A stretch of DNA of 64,000 bases from an uncultured Ruegeria sp. (GTDB lineage Bacteria; Pseudomonadota; Alphaproteobacteria; Rhodobacterales; Rhodobacteraceae). Under the pieces are notes generated by a model that ran no database searches, was not told the origin of the DNA, and worked only from the letters and a program-made list of their open reading frames with translations. The stretch covers positions 124,001 through 188,000 of the forward strand of contig NZ_CANNGO010000001.1 in assembly GCF_947504215.1 (NCBI RefSeq). Direction: 5' to 3'. The position numbers and the translations under genes are program-made. Below, in pieces: positions 1-9,398 of this stretch. The first letter of the stretch is position 1. Each line of letters starts with the position of its first letter.

Positions 1-2
1 TG

Positions 3-824
3 CGCAGACGCGGGATCGCCGTGGCGCTGGTGGCCAGTGGAAACTATCTGTCCGGGGCGATCTGGCCCACCATGCTGTCGGGTATCCTGGCGCGGGATGG
101 CTGGCAGCAGGTCTATCTGACACTGGCGGTACTGACGCTGGTTGTTGTCATTCCCCTGTCCCTGCTGTTGCGCCGGCAGGTCCCGGCCGAGGCGCACACA
201 ACCGCCGCTGCCACTGCAAAGATCAATGCGCGCAGTGTCGGAATCTCACCAAGGGCGTTGCAATACATTCTTGGACTGGCAGGCATTGGATGCTGCGTGG
301 CGATGTCGATGCCGCAGGTTCACATCGTGTCCTACTGCGTAGGTCTCGGCTATGGCCCCGCTGTCGGCGCAGAGATGCTGTCCCTGATGCTGCTGGGCGG
401 CGTGGTGAGCCGCATCGTTTCCGGCCTGGTGGCTGACCGGTTGGGTGGCGTCCATACACTGCTCATCGGGTCGATCCTGCAATGCATCGCCCTGTTCCTG
501 TTCTTACCTTATGACGGGATGGTCTCACTTTATGTCGTCAGCATGCTGTTTGGGCTGGCGCAAGGTGGAATCGTACCCAGCTATGCGCTGGTGGTCCGCG
601 AATACATGCCTCCGCAAGAGGCTGGTGCGCGCGTGGGTTTTGTCATGATGATGACCATTCTGGGCATGGCCTTGGGTGGGTGGATGTCGGGGTGGATCTA
701 TGACGTCACAGGCAACTACCAATTGGCATTCGTGAACGGGATTTTATGGAACGGTCTTAACATTGCCATCATCGTGATGCTTCTCAAAAGGTCTCGGCCC
801 CGCAGACAAGAGGCACTCGTATGA
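3..824 (+). CDS. MFS transporter, 5' end missing
   Basis: C-terminal 273 residues of a major facilitator superfamily permease; the frame is open to the left edge, so the true start lies outside the window. An internal GTG at 21 would begin inside a transmembrane helix and is not a convincing start. About eight hydrophobic helices remain. The loop with SGLVADRLGG (near residue 145) is the conserved MFS loop between helices 8 and 9, and the tail is basic. The overall look is that of monocarboxylate/oxalate-type porters, but the substrate cannot be read from the sequence. The stop overlaps the start of the YceI gene by four bases (ATGA), so the two are translationally coupled. Confidence 0.85.
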   Translation, partial: RRRGIAVALVASGNYLSGAIWPTMLSGILARDGWQQVYLTLAVLTLVVVIPLSLLLRRQVPAEAHTTAAATAKINARSVGISPRALQYILGLAGIGCCVAMSMPQVHIVSYCVGLGYGPAVGAEMLSLMLLGGVVSRIVSGLVADRLGGVHTLLIGSILQCIALFLFLPYDGMVSLYVVSMLFGLAQGGIVPSYALVVREYMPPQEAGARVGFVMMMTILGMALGGWMSGWIYDVTGNYQLAFVNGILWNGLNIAIIVMLLKRSRPRRQEALV

Positions 825-1417
825 CAACCCTATCGCGTCGCGGCGTTCTCGCAGGGCTCGCTGCCCTGCCCTTCGGCGATCCCGCGCGCGCAGCGCGAAA
901 GCCTTACGCCCTTTCGCCAGACGGCACCCATGTCAGCTTCATGTTTGACCTCTCGGGGATCGCGCAAACGGGGTCTATGCCGATCCGGTCTGCTGACGTT
1001 CAGATCGACACGCACAATTTACAAAACAGCGAGGTGGATGTGGTCCTGGATGTTGCGAAGGCAAAAACCCGGCTGCCATTTGCCAGAACGCCCATGCTCA
1101 GCCCTGGTGTCCTGAATGCAGAGCAGCATCCAACTATCCGGTTCTCCTCGACAAGTGTACAATTAGGGCCAACTGGGCGGATATCGGACGGCGCCCGCAT
1201 CACAGGAAACCTGACCGTGCGAGGTGTAACTCGGCCTATCACATTGAACGCCAGCCTGTATCGACAGGCGGGTACGGACGAGGATGATCTTGATCGTTTG
1301 TCCATCCGGCTGACAGGTGGGTTGAATCGCCACGACTTTGGGGCGTCCGGATACCCTGACCTGGTTCAGGAAACCGTAGGTCTGGACATTCATGCTGAAA
1401 TCATGCGTGTAACGTGA
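821..1417 (+). CDS. YceI family periplasmic protein
   Basis: 198-residue protein of the YceI-like lipocalin-fold family, whose members bind isoprenoid-type lipids in the periplasm. The N-terminus carries SRRGVLAGLAAL, a twin-arginine motif followed by a hydrophobic stretch and an ARA cleavage site near residue 24, so Tat export is likely. Family features follow: a beta-rich body with VSFMFDLSGIA, a central HPTIRF motif, and GNLTVRGVTRPI near residue 130. Length is normal for the family. It overlaps the upstream MFS gene by ATGA. The ligand is unknown; in this family roles range from quinone-related lipid binding to stress response, and nothing here decides between them. Confidence 0.85.
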   Translation: MTTLSRRGVLAGLAALPFGDPARAARKPYALSPDGTHVSFMFDLSGIAQTGSMPIRSADVQIDTHNLQNSEVDVVLDVAKAKTRLPFARTPMLSPGVLNAEQHPTIRFSSTSVQLGPTGRISDGARITGNLTVRGVTRPITLNASLYRQAGTDEDDLDRLSIRLTGGLNRHDFGASGYPDLVQETVGLDIHAEIMRVT

Positions 1418-1454
1418 TGCCAAATGGGTAAAAAACGACGCAATTGAGTCGAAT

Positions 1455-1468
1455 AGATGCGCGCATCT
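1455..1468. promoter_or_regulatory. 14-bp perfect palindrome upstream of MFS gene
   Basis: AGATGCGCGCATCT is a perfect 14-base palindrome lying 30 bases before the ATG of the MFS gene at 1498. It sits where an operator or the foot of a leader hairpin could be. No second copy was noticed nearby, so function is only inferred. Confidence 0.3.
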
Positions 1469-1497
1469 TGTGATGGCGTCGCCAATCTGGGACCACT

Positions 1498-2724
1498 ATG
1501 CGCACGATCATTTCTTTTGCCGCCCTTTTTCTTTCCGTCATTCTGCTGCAGCTTTCGACAGGCGGCGTTGGGCCGCTGGATGCAATCTCGGGCATAACAC
1601 TGAACTTCACGACCGAGCAGATAGGTATTCTGGGTTCGGCACATTTCCTAGGGTTTTTTATTGGATGCTGGTGGGCGCCCCGCCTGATGGGCAGTGTTGG
1701 GCATTCGCGCGCCTTTGCAGTCTGTACCGCGCTGGGCGCCATGGGGTTATTGGGCCACACCTTGACCGACAACCCGTATATCTGGGCCGCGCTGAGAATT
1801 GCGTCGGGTACATGTGTGGCCGGGTGTTACACGGTCATCGAGGCCTGGCTGAATGCCAAAGTCACTAATGAGACGCGCGGGCGCGCCATGGGCACCTATC
1901 GCATCGCGGATATGGGCGCGTCTTTGTGCGCACAGTTGATCATCGCTGTTCTGCCACCGGCCTCTTACGTTTCATACAACCTGTTAGCGATCCTGTGCTG
2001 CGCATCGCTTTTGCCACTTGCACTGACGCGGGCCAGCCAACCGAAAACACCCGACGCGCCTCGTCTGCGTCCGAAACTGGCCTGGCAAAGCTCTCCGTTG
2101 GCGGTTGCAGGCGTAATCGTGGCGGCGCTTAGCTCAGCCTCTTTCCGAATGGTTGGGCCGGTCTACGGACAAGGGGTCGGCCTGGGCGTGGATCAGATCG
2201 CCTTTTTCCTTGCTTCTTTCGTACTCGGCGGCGCGTTGGCGCAATACCCGTTGGGGTGGCTCGCAGACAAATACGACCGTCGCTGGGTTCTGATCTGGCT
2301 CTCTGCCGCCGCGGTGCTCAGTTGTGGTGTCACGATGGCGGCTAGCGGTGCTGGCACAATCGGAGTGATGCTGGCTGCCGGATTCTTTGGCTTGACGACA
2401 TTCCCGATCTTTTCTGTCTCATCTGCGCATGCCAACGACTTTGCGACCACCGAGCAAAGGGTCGAGTTGTCTGCTGCATTGATGTTCTGGTACGCGTTAG
2501 GGGCAATCGCGTCGCCCTATGTCTCATCAACGTTGATCCAGCAATTCGGACCAAGCGCATTGTTTGCCTTTGTCGCGGTGGGTCATTTCGCACTGATCCT
2601 GTTCGGTTTGGCACGGATGCGATCACGCCCGACACCGGATGAACGCACAAATTATGTCTATGCCCCACGAACTTCGTTCACTATTGGGCGCCTGCTGAAA
2701 CGGTCACGGGAACACGACGACTAG
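1498..2724 (+). CDS. MFS transporter, YcaD-like
   Basis: 408-residue inner-membrane permease with about 12 predicted helices. The start MRTIISFAALFLSVILLQLSTG and the overall layout resemble the YcaD/YfkF branch of the major facilitator superfamily. GWLADKYDRRWVL near residue 252 is the MFS signature loop after helix 8, and NETRGRAMGTYR near residue 125 fits the cytoplasmic loop of this branch. The C-terminal tail is charged and cytoplasmic. Substrate unknown. Its stop shares the palindromic CTAG at 2721-2724 with the stop of the convergent MarR gene, so the two transcripts overlap tail to tail without a terminator between them. Confidence 0.85.
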   Translation: MRTIISFAALFLSVILLQLSTGGVGPLDAISGITLNFTTEQIGILGSAHFLGFFIGCWWAPRLMGSVGHSRAFAVCTALGAMGLLGHTLTDNPYIWAALRIASGTCVAGCYTVIEAWLNAKVTNETRGRAMGTYRIADMGASLCAQLIIAVLPPASYVSYNLLAILCCASLLPLALTRASQPKTPDAPRLRPKLAWQSSPLAVAGVIVAALSSASFRMVGPVYGQGVGLGVDQIAFFLASFVLGGALAQYPLGWLADKYDRRWVLIWLSAAAVLSCGVTMAASGAGTIGVMLAAGFFGLTTFPIFSVSSAHANDFATTEQRVELSAALMFWYALGAIASPYVSSTLIQQFGPSALFAFVAVGHFALILFGLARMRSRPTPDERTNYVYAPRTSFTIGRLLKRSREHDD

Positions 2725-3161
2725 GCGCTTTGAAGCCCGTCCCTAAGCCGAAGCAGCAACTCTTGTAATCTCAATAGCTCAGCCTGGTCCAGTCCGGTGT
2801 CTTCAATCATGCAGGCGGTGATTCCAGGTGCTTCATTCCCAAGCGACGCCCCCTGATCTGTCAATGTAACATCAATCGCGCGCCCATCCGATTGGCTCCG
2901 CGTTCTAGTGACGTACCCCATGGTTTCCAACCGTTTGATCAAAGGGGTCATGGTGCTGGTTTCCATACCTAACTGTTGCGCCAGCTCATTTATGTTTTGC
3001 CCGTCCCTCTCCCATAGAAGGGTGAGCGTAATGTACTGAGGATAGGTCACCCCCAGCCGCTTCAGGTGCGGCGAGTAAGCACGATTGATCGCGTGCGACG
3101 CGGTGTAAACTCCAAAGCAGAATAGCTCGTTCGCTCGGGTCGGGATCTGGGTGATATCCAA
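2721..3161 (-). CDS. OhrR-like MarR family regulator
   Basis: Winged-helix repressor of the MarR family, 146 residues with the start used here. The stretch ELFCFGVYTASHAINRAY followed by LGVTYPQYITLTLLWE is the OhrR-type N-terminus; the cysteine in FCFGVY sits where OhrR has its peroxide-sensing cysteine. The helix-turn-helix covers NINELAQQLGMETSTMTPLIKRLE and the wing covers RTRSQSDGRAIDVTLT. I chose the TTG at 3161 because GGAG (3173-3170) sits eight bases before it and the length fits the family; longer frames up to 3281 would run into the divergent small gene. Probable role: sensing organic hydroperoxide and repressing a neighbouring gene. No ohr gene is present in the window. Confidence 0.75.
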   Translation of the reverse strand: MDITQIPTRANELFCFGVYTASHAINRAYSPHLKRLGVTYPQYITLTLLWERDGQNINELAQQLGMETSTMTPLIKRLETMGYVTRTRSQSDGRAIDVTLTDQGASLGNEAPGITACMIEDTGLDQAELLRLQELLLRLRDGLQSA

Positions 3162-3262
3162 ATTCTTGGCTCCAAATATATCGTGCACGATATTATTCTT
3201 GACTTCCAATCTCGCCTCGTCAACTCTGCATTTAGGTCGCACACGATATAATGGAGGGCAAG

Positions 3263-3484
3263 ATGTCCTGGCTACCCACACTCAAAACCGAAACACCTGA
3301 AGAGGGGTACGAGCTTGCCATCAAGCTTTCACGCATGGCCGTTAAACTGACGCAACCCGATGATGAGGCCCGAAACCGGATGCGCCCCGACTATGCAAAC
3401 AACGCCGACAGCCTGATTGGCGCATCCCAGGTCGTAGCGGTTAATTTTCAGACAGTTTCAAAGGCCAATAACTTCTGGATGTGA
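3263..3484 (+). CDS. Small protein of unknown function, divergent from OhrR-like regulator
   Basis: 73-residue acidic-to-neutral protein beginning MSWLPTLKTETPEEGYELAIKL. The ATG at 3263 has a strong GGAGGG five bases upstream; an in-frame ATG at 3251 lacks this. There is no signal peptide or membrane helix. The ending VVAVNFQTVSKANNFW loosely recalls the C-terminal helix of AhpD/carboxymuconolactone-decarboxylase proteins, but the catalytic CxxC is absent and the protein is about half the usual length. It is followed directly by a terminator, so it is a single-gene unit, probably controlled by the divergent regulator. Function not recognised. Confidence 0.6.
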   Translation: MSWLPTLKTETPEEGYELAIKLSRMAVKLTQPDDEARNRMRPDYANNADSLIGASQVVAVNFQTVSKANNFWM

Positions 3485-3518
3485 GTTCGGGCATCTTTAG
3501 CAAGCCGCTGAATTGAAA

Positions 3519-3540
3519 AGGGCCGGGAAAACCCGGCCCT
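3519..3540. terminator. Bidirectional intrinsic terminator
   Basis: Perfect nine-base stem AGGGCCGGG / CCCGGCCCT with an AAAA loop. It lies between the convergent small gene and the flotillin gene. A-rich sequence precedes it and a T-containing tract follows it, so it can end transcription from both sides. Confidence 0.85.
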
Positions 3541-3549
3541 GTCTTCGTC

Positions 3550-5220
3550 TTAGTGATCTGTCCGCGGTTCTTCTTCGATCGCGTCCACGTTTTCGGGCTG
3601 ATCTACAGTCGGCTCTAGTGCGCCGTTCACAACACCGCTGACACCATGCTCCATCGACAGACCCAGCTCTTCACCGAGCTTCTTGAGCGCGGGCATCTGA
3701 ACGGCCATCCCCATGATGGAATCCAGCGCCTGATTGACCACTGGCTTGTCACCTGTTGACGCACTGCCCCCATTGGCGCCACCGATACCACCAACCTGAT
3801 GGATCTTGATCGAGTCGATTTTCTCGGCAGGTTTGACCATCTCCGATATGATCGACGGCATGGCTTCAATCCGCGCCAGATCAACTTTCATGCGGATCTG
3901 ATCCACTGACAGAGCATTTTCGGACTCGACAATCGCACGTTTACCTTCCGCTTCGGCTAACATGTCGTTCTTCTTGGCCTCAGCCCGAATGTTCAGCGCA
4001 TCGGCTTCGGCCTGCGCCTCTTCGCGGCGGGCTTCGGCGCGGTCAACGGCGGCCTCTTTGTCGGCCTGCGCGGCCAGGCGGATCGCGGTCGCCTGACGTT
4101 CAGCTTCACGAGTTGCTTCAATCAGCACGATCTGCTTCTGACGCTCGGCTTCTGCCACCTGACGGGCGGTTGCCACTGCTTCGGTCGCTTTGGTCGCTTC
4201 GGCACGAGCCAAATCGGCAGAAGCACGCGCGCGGCTTTCCTCTTCGGATTTCTGCGCGATGATGATCTGGCGTTCCTGCTCGGCGACTTCCAACTCGCGC
4301 TCTTTCGAGATTTCGGCATCGCGGATCTTACGCTCACGCTCGATCTCTGCCGCACGGATGGCCTCTTCACGGGCGATGCGGGCGCGTTCGGTCTCACGCA
4401 CCGAATCTTCGGTCCGGGCCGCTATCTCGGCCTCCTGCGCCACGCGCAGAGTCTCAACCTGCTGCGTCTGCTCAATGCGCGCCTGTTCTTCATCCTTTTC
4501 GATCAACAGCTTCTGACGCTGTGCTTCCATCGAAGCGCGGCGCACTTCAACCTCGGCATCGGCGTCAATCTGGGCGCGCTCTTTCTTCGAGGTCGCAATC
4601 ACCTCGGCCAGCTTGCGCATACCAACTGCGTTAAAGGCGTTGTTCTCGTCGAGTGCTTCAAACGGTGTCTGGTCCAGGGCGGTGAGCGAGACGGATTCCA
4701 GCGACAGGCCGTTCTTCAGCAGGTCTTCGGACACTGCATTCTGCACCTCTTGCACAAAGTCAGCGCGGTTCTCGTGCAACCCGTCCATGGTCATCTGGGC
4801 AGCAACGGCACGCAGACCATCGATCAGCTTGCCTTCGATCATCTCGCGCAGTTGCTCGACATCAAATGTGCGATCACCCAACGTCTGGGCAGCGCGAGCG
4901 ATACCCTCTTCGGTGGCCATCACGGAAACGTAGAACTCCACTCCTACATCGACACGCATCCGATCCTTGGTGATCAAGGCGGCCTCGTCACTGCGCTGCA
5001 CTTCAAGGCGCAGGGTCTTCATGTTGACCGGGCTAACTTCATGCAGCAAAGGAACGATGATGACACCACCATCCATGATGACCTTCTTGCCGCCTGCGCC
5101 GGTTTTCACCAAGCTGACTTCGCGGGTGGCACGTCGATAGAGACGGCCAAGAACAAGGCCAATGAACAAGATTACCGCTAAAATAGTCACAACTGTGACG
5201 GCTAGGAATGTAAGTTCCAT
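3550..5220 (-). CDS. yqiK: Flotillin family protein (YqiK-like)
   Basis: 556-residue flotillin-type membrane scaffold protein. An N-terminal membrane helix (residues about 4-24, LAVTVVTILAVILFIGLVLG) is followed by an SPFH/band-7 domain to about residue 190. A long alanine/glutamate/arginine-rich coiled coil fills residues 210-440, and a glycine-rich tail follows. The ATG at 5220 is preceded by GGAGG and directly starts the membrane helix; the frame is open further upstream, but that extension is proline/cysteine-rich shadow sequence overlapping the yqiJ gene. It lies 34 bases downstream of the yqiJ-like gene, and the YqiJ-YqiK pair is conserved in proteobacteria. Expected role: organising ordered membrane microdomains. 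Confidence 0.85.
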   Translation of the reverse strand: MELTFLAVTVVTILAVILFIGLVLGRLYRRATREVSLVKTGAGGKKVIMDGGVIIVPLLHEVSPVNMKTLRLEVQRSDEAALITKDRMRVDVGVEFYVSVMATEEGIARAAQTLGDRTFDVEQLREMIEGKLIDGLRAVAAQMTMDGLHENRADFVQEVQNAVSEDLLKNGLSLESVSLTALDQTPFEALDENNAFNAVGMRKLAEVIATSKKERAQIDADAEVEVRRASMEAQRQKLLIEKDEEQARIEQTQQVETLRVAQEAEIAARTEDSVRETERARIAREEAIRAAEIERERKIRDAEISKERELEVAEQERQIIIAQKSEEESRARASADLARAEATKATEAVATARQVAEAERQKQIVLIEATREAERQATAIRLAAQADKEAAVDRAEARREEAQAEADALNIRAEAKKNDMLAEAEGKRAIVESENALSVDQIRMKVDLARIEAMPSIISEMVKPAEKIDSIKIHQVGGIGGANGGSASTGDKPVVNQALDSIMGMAVQMPALKKLGEELGLSMEHGVSGVVNGALEPTVDQPENVDAIEEEPRTDH

Positions 5221-5254
5221 GCAAAATCCTCCAGGTTTGGGGTTTGAAATTTGG

Positions 5255-5971
5255 TTAGTCTGACAAGCCGACCAGAACGAACCGGTCGCGCCGTCGGTCG
5301 CGTAGAACCAGCACATCTGTGCCCTGATCCAGCGCATCCTTGTCCTGCAGCGGCTCGGCGCGCAGGTAGTGGGTATTGCCAAAGCGATCCATGACCCGAA
5401 CCTCGGCCGGGCGGCCGCGTGACGCGGTGCCTTGGGTGATGACACCCCGGCGGCGGGCCAACATCCGCTCAGACATCGCCTCGGTCTCGGTCTTGGGCAG
5501 CAGGCGGGCAAAGACACCGCCAAAGCCACGGGCAAACCACAGGCCAAAGGCACCGGCTGGGATCACAGCCACCCAAGGCGGCAGATCAAAGCCCAGCACA
5601 TCGCGCAGCGCCAGTTGCAGGCCAATACCCGACAGGCCGAAGCCCGCCAGCAGAACCACAAGCCAGATCATGATGGGTATCTTTCCAACACCCAACCACG
5701 CCATTGGACCCGCCGCAGAGGTATCGGGCACATCGCTTTCGACCTCTGCCAGTTCGAAATCGCCCAGATCGACATCCGGGTCGATATCCAGACCTAAATC
5801 ACCAATGTCCAGATCGGGGGCATCCACCATATCCAGATCGATTTCCCCTTCGCCAGCTAGCAAGCTGCCACCCAAGACCAAAGCGATCAGTTCCACTGCC
5901 AAAAGGCCGAACAGAAGCGCAAGCGCCAGAGTAAAAGGCGCAAATGCACCCTCGAGTAGGAAGTCGAACAT
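5255..5971 (-). CDS. yqiJ: YqiJ family OB-fold membrane protein
   Basis: 238-residue membrane protein, the usual partner of YqiK flotillins. It has one N-terminal helix (residues 8-35), a very acidic linker with repeated Asp-Leu-Asp units (residues 40-80), and two central helices (about 95-150). The C-terminal soluble domain RRGVITQGTASRGRPAEVRVMDRFGN has the OB-fold seen in NfeD-like and YqiJ proteins. The ATG at 5971 is preferred over the TTG three bases upstream, with GAGGG about ten bases before it. It is first in a two-gene operon with yqiK. The Asp-rich linker is longer than I would expect and may bind cations or a partner. Confidence 0.8.
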   Translation of the reverse strand: MFDFLLEGAFAPFTLALALLFGLLAVELIALVLGGSLLAGEGEIDLDMVDAPDLDIGDLGLDIDPDVDLGDFELAEVESDVPDTSAAGPMAWLGVGKIPIMIWLVVLLAGFGLSGIGLQLALRDVLGFDLPPWVAVIPAGAFGLWFARGFGGVFARLLPKTETEAMSERMLARRRGVITQGTASRGRPAEVRVMDRFGNTHYLRAEPLQDKDALDQGTDVLVLRDRRRDRFVLVGLSD

Positions 5972-5992
5972 CAAGTATTAGCCCTCGCTTTT

Positions 5993-6011
5993 GTATACAT
6001 TAGTATACATT
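5993..6011. promoter_or_regulatory. Tandem GTATAC motifs upstream of yqiJ
   Basis: GTATACATTAGTATACATT holds two GTATACATT repeats, each with a GTATAC palindrome, spaced exactly ten bases apart (one helical turn). It lies 22 bases before the yqiJ start on the minus strand and 216 bases before metG. The arrangement fits a cooperative dimer-binding site; GTATAC cores are common in GntR-family operators, but no such regulator is adjacent. Confidence 0.4.
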
Positions 6012-6226
6012 CAATATGGGACGCCATAACGAGAATTCAAGAGGTTGTGAGGCGGCGCTCAACCTGCGGTTATTGAGAAGATCATGTCAGATACAATGCG
6101 AATTCCCGATTTTCCGTCTTTTTTCTGCTCGTAAGGTGCGAAAGTGACATCCATGCGACGGGCGGGCTTTTGCTGGCGGATTACATAAGGTAGACGGGCG
6201 CGCAGACAGATACGTGGAAACGCAAT

Positions 6227-7945
<1,719 letters not shown>

Positions 7946-7970
7946 AATCCCGCCAAGTTGCGTCATGACA

Positions 7971-7998
7971 ACGGAGGCCAAATCGGCCTCCGTTTTTT
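7971..7998 (+). terminator. Intrinsic terminator of metG
   Basis: Nine-base stem ACGGAGGCC / GGCCTCCGT with a five-base loop, followed directly by six T. Confidence 0.9.
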
Positions 7999-8096
7999 AG
8001 TTTGTTTTGCAGCATCCCCGCCCGTTGCTCAAAGCGCATCGACCTAAGTCAGCGAACTGACGAGATAATTTAGACTGCGCACCAGAAGCACTCGTA

Positions 8097-8111
8097 CTCA
8101 AGAAGCTTGAG
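8097..8111. promoter_or_regulatory. Inverted repeat upstream of RND pump (first)
   Basis: CTCAAG-AAG-CTTGAG is a perfect six-base inverted repeat with a three-base spacer, 102 bases before the adaptor gene start. It is a candidate operator for the efflux operon; no dedicated regulator gene adjoins. Confidence 0.35.
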
Positions 8112-8135
8112 ATATGGCAACAAAACCGCCATCCT

Positions 8136-8156
8136 GAGTCGGAATTCTATCGACTC
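8136..8156. promoter_or_regulatory. Inverted repeat upstream of RND pump (second)
   Basis: GAGTCG-N9-CGACTC is a perfect six-base inverted repeat with a nine-base spacer. It starts 39 bases after the start of the first repeat, in the same leader of the efflux operon. Candidate operator only. Confidence 0.35.
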
Positions 8157-8213
8157 GCCGCGGTGTCAGGTGTGCCCGGTCACTTAATCCTTAGTTTGAA
8201 CGAGGCATTTTCC

Positions 8214-9395
8214 ATGGCCCTTACACTTAAATCCGTTGACCTCAGCAATTGCGGACCCGCTTGGGCGATAGGCAAACAGTTTGCTTTGGTTTTCTGTCTG
8301 GCCATAGCGCAACCGTCTCTGGCGCAAGAAGGGCAAGGCGATGCAACGCCCCCCAAGGTTTCAATCGCGGCGGCCTATACGCAGGAAATCACGGATGAGG
8401 CGGTTTTCATTGGCCGTGCCGAAGCAATCGACAAGGTCGACATCGTCGCGCGGGTCAATGGGTTTCTGGATAGCCAGGATGTGGAAGACGGCGCTTTGGT
8501 CCAAAAGGACGACCTGTTGTTTACGATTGAGCCTGACCTCTACGAAGCCACGCTAGAGGCCCGCAAGGCTGATCTGGACCGCGCCGAAGCCAACCTTGAG
8601 CTGGCCAGGGTCGATTTGGCGCGAAAGGAAGAACTGTACAAACGCGATGCCACTCCAGAATCAGAACGTGACATCGCCCGTGCCAATGAGCTTGTCGCCG
8701 AGGCCGAAGTTAAAGCTGCCAAGGCTGCTATTCAACAGGCAGAGTTGGACCTGAGCTATACGCGAATTCAGGCACCATTCGCCGGGCGCATTGGTCGCGT
8801 GACCACGAGCGTTGGCGATGTTGTAGGGCCCAACAATCCCGCATTGGTCAATCTCGTCAGCGAAGCACCGATCTACGTCAACTTTTCCCTGAATGAAAAA
8901 CAGTTCACATCGATCCTCGAAACTTTTAACGAGAATGCGGCGTCGCTGTCGGAAAGCGAACAAAGCCCCAACGTGCACGTAACACTGCCTAACGGAACCG
9001 ATCTGGATGAAACCGGAAAAATAGTGTTTGTGGACAACCGCATCGATCCTTTAACCGGCGCGATAACCATGCGGGCCGAGTTCGACAATACCAAACGCCT
9101 GATCCTGGATGGTGCATTCCTGAGTGTTCACATCGAAGCGTTGGAGCCAACGCTGCAGGTTCTCATCCCGCAGGCGGCTTTACAGCGGGATCAACGGGGT
9201 GAATTCGTGCTGGTTGTCAATGACAAGCAGATGGTCGAACAGCGCTACATCACCACTGGCGACACAGTCGGCACGGCAATCATCGTTTTGGATGGGTTGC
9301 GCGAAGGTGAGAGTATCATTGTCGAGGGTCTGCAACGGGTACGCCCGGGCGTCGCCGTAGATGCGGTCGTCGCCTCTGAACAGCCGGGAGAATAA
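8214..9395 (+). CDS. RND efflux periplasmic adaptor subunit
   Basis: 393-residue membrane-fusion protein of the AcrA/MexA type. The N-terminal signal segment ends at SLAQ near residue 38. The order is then: first lipoyl half (DIVARVNGFL), a long alpha-hairpin of charged heptads (about 105-180), second lipoyl half (TRIQAPFAGRIGRV), and beta-barrel and membrane-proximal domains. There is no lipobox cysteine, so it is not a lipoprotein. The ATG at 8214 is preferred over an in-frame GTG at 8163, because the extension is not signal-like and GAGG precedes 8214. Three bases separate it from the pump gene. It links the inner-membrane pump to an outer-membrane channel. Confidence 0.9.
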   Translation: MALTLKSVDLSNCGPAWAIGKQFALVFCLAIAQPSLAQEGQGDATPPKVSIAAAYTQEITDEAVFIGRAEAIDKVDIVARVNGFLDSQDVEDGALVQKDDLLFTIEPDLYEATLEARKADLDRAEANLELARVDLARKEELYKRDATPESERDIARANELVAEAEVKAAKAAIQQAELDLSYTRIQAPFAGRIGRVTTSVGDVVGPNNPALVNLVSEAPIYVNFSLNEKQFTSILETFNENAASLSESEQSPNVHVTLPNGTDLDETGKIVFVDNRIDPLTGAITMRAEFDNTKRLILDGAFLSVHIEALEPTLQVLIPQAALQRDQRGEFVLVVNDKQMVEQRYITTGDTVGTAIIVLDGLREGESIIVEGLQRVRPGVAVDAVVASEQPGE

Positions 9396-9398
9396 CTG

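Noticed and set aside
3162-3281. Longer N-terminus of the MarR regulator
   Set aside because: It would overlap the divergent small gene, is not like OhrR proteins, and the TTG at 3161 has a better ribosome site.
5221-5553. N-terminal extension of the flotillin gene
   Set aside because: Proline/cysteine/arginine-rich and overlapping yqiJ; the ATG at 5220 has a strong ribosome site and begins the membrane helix.
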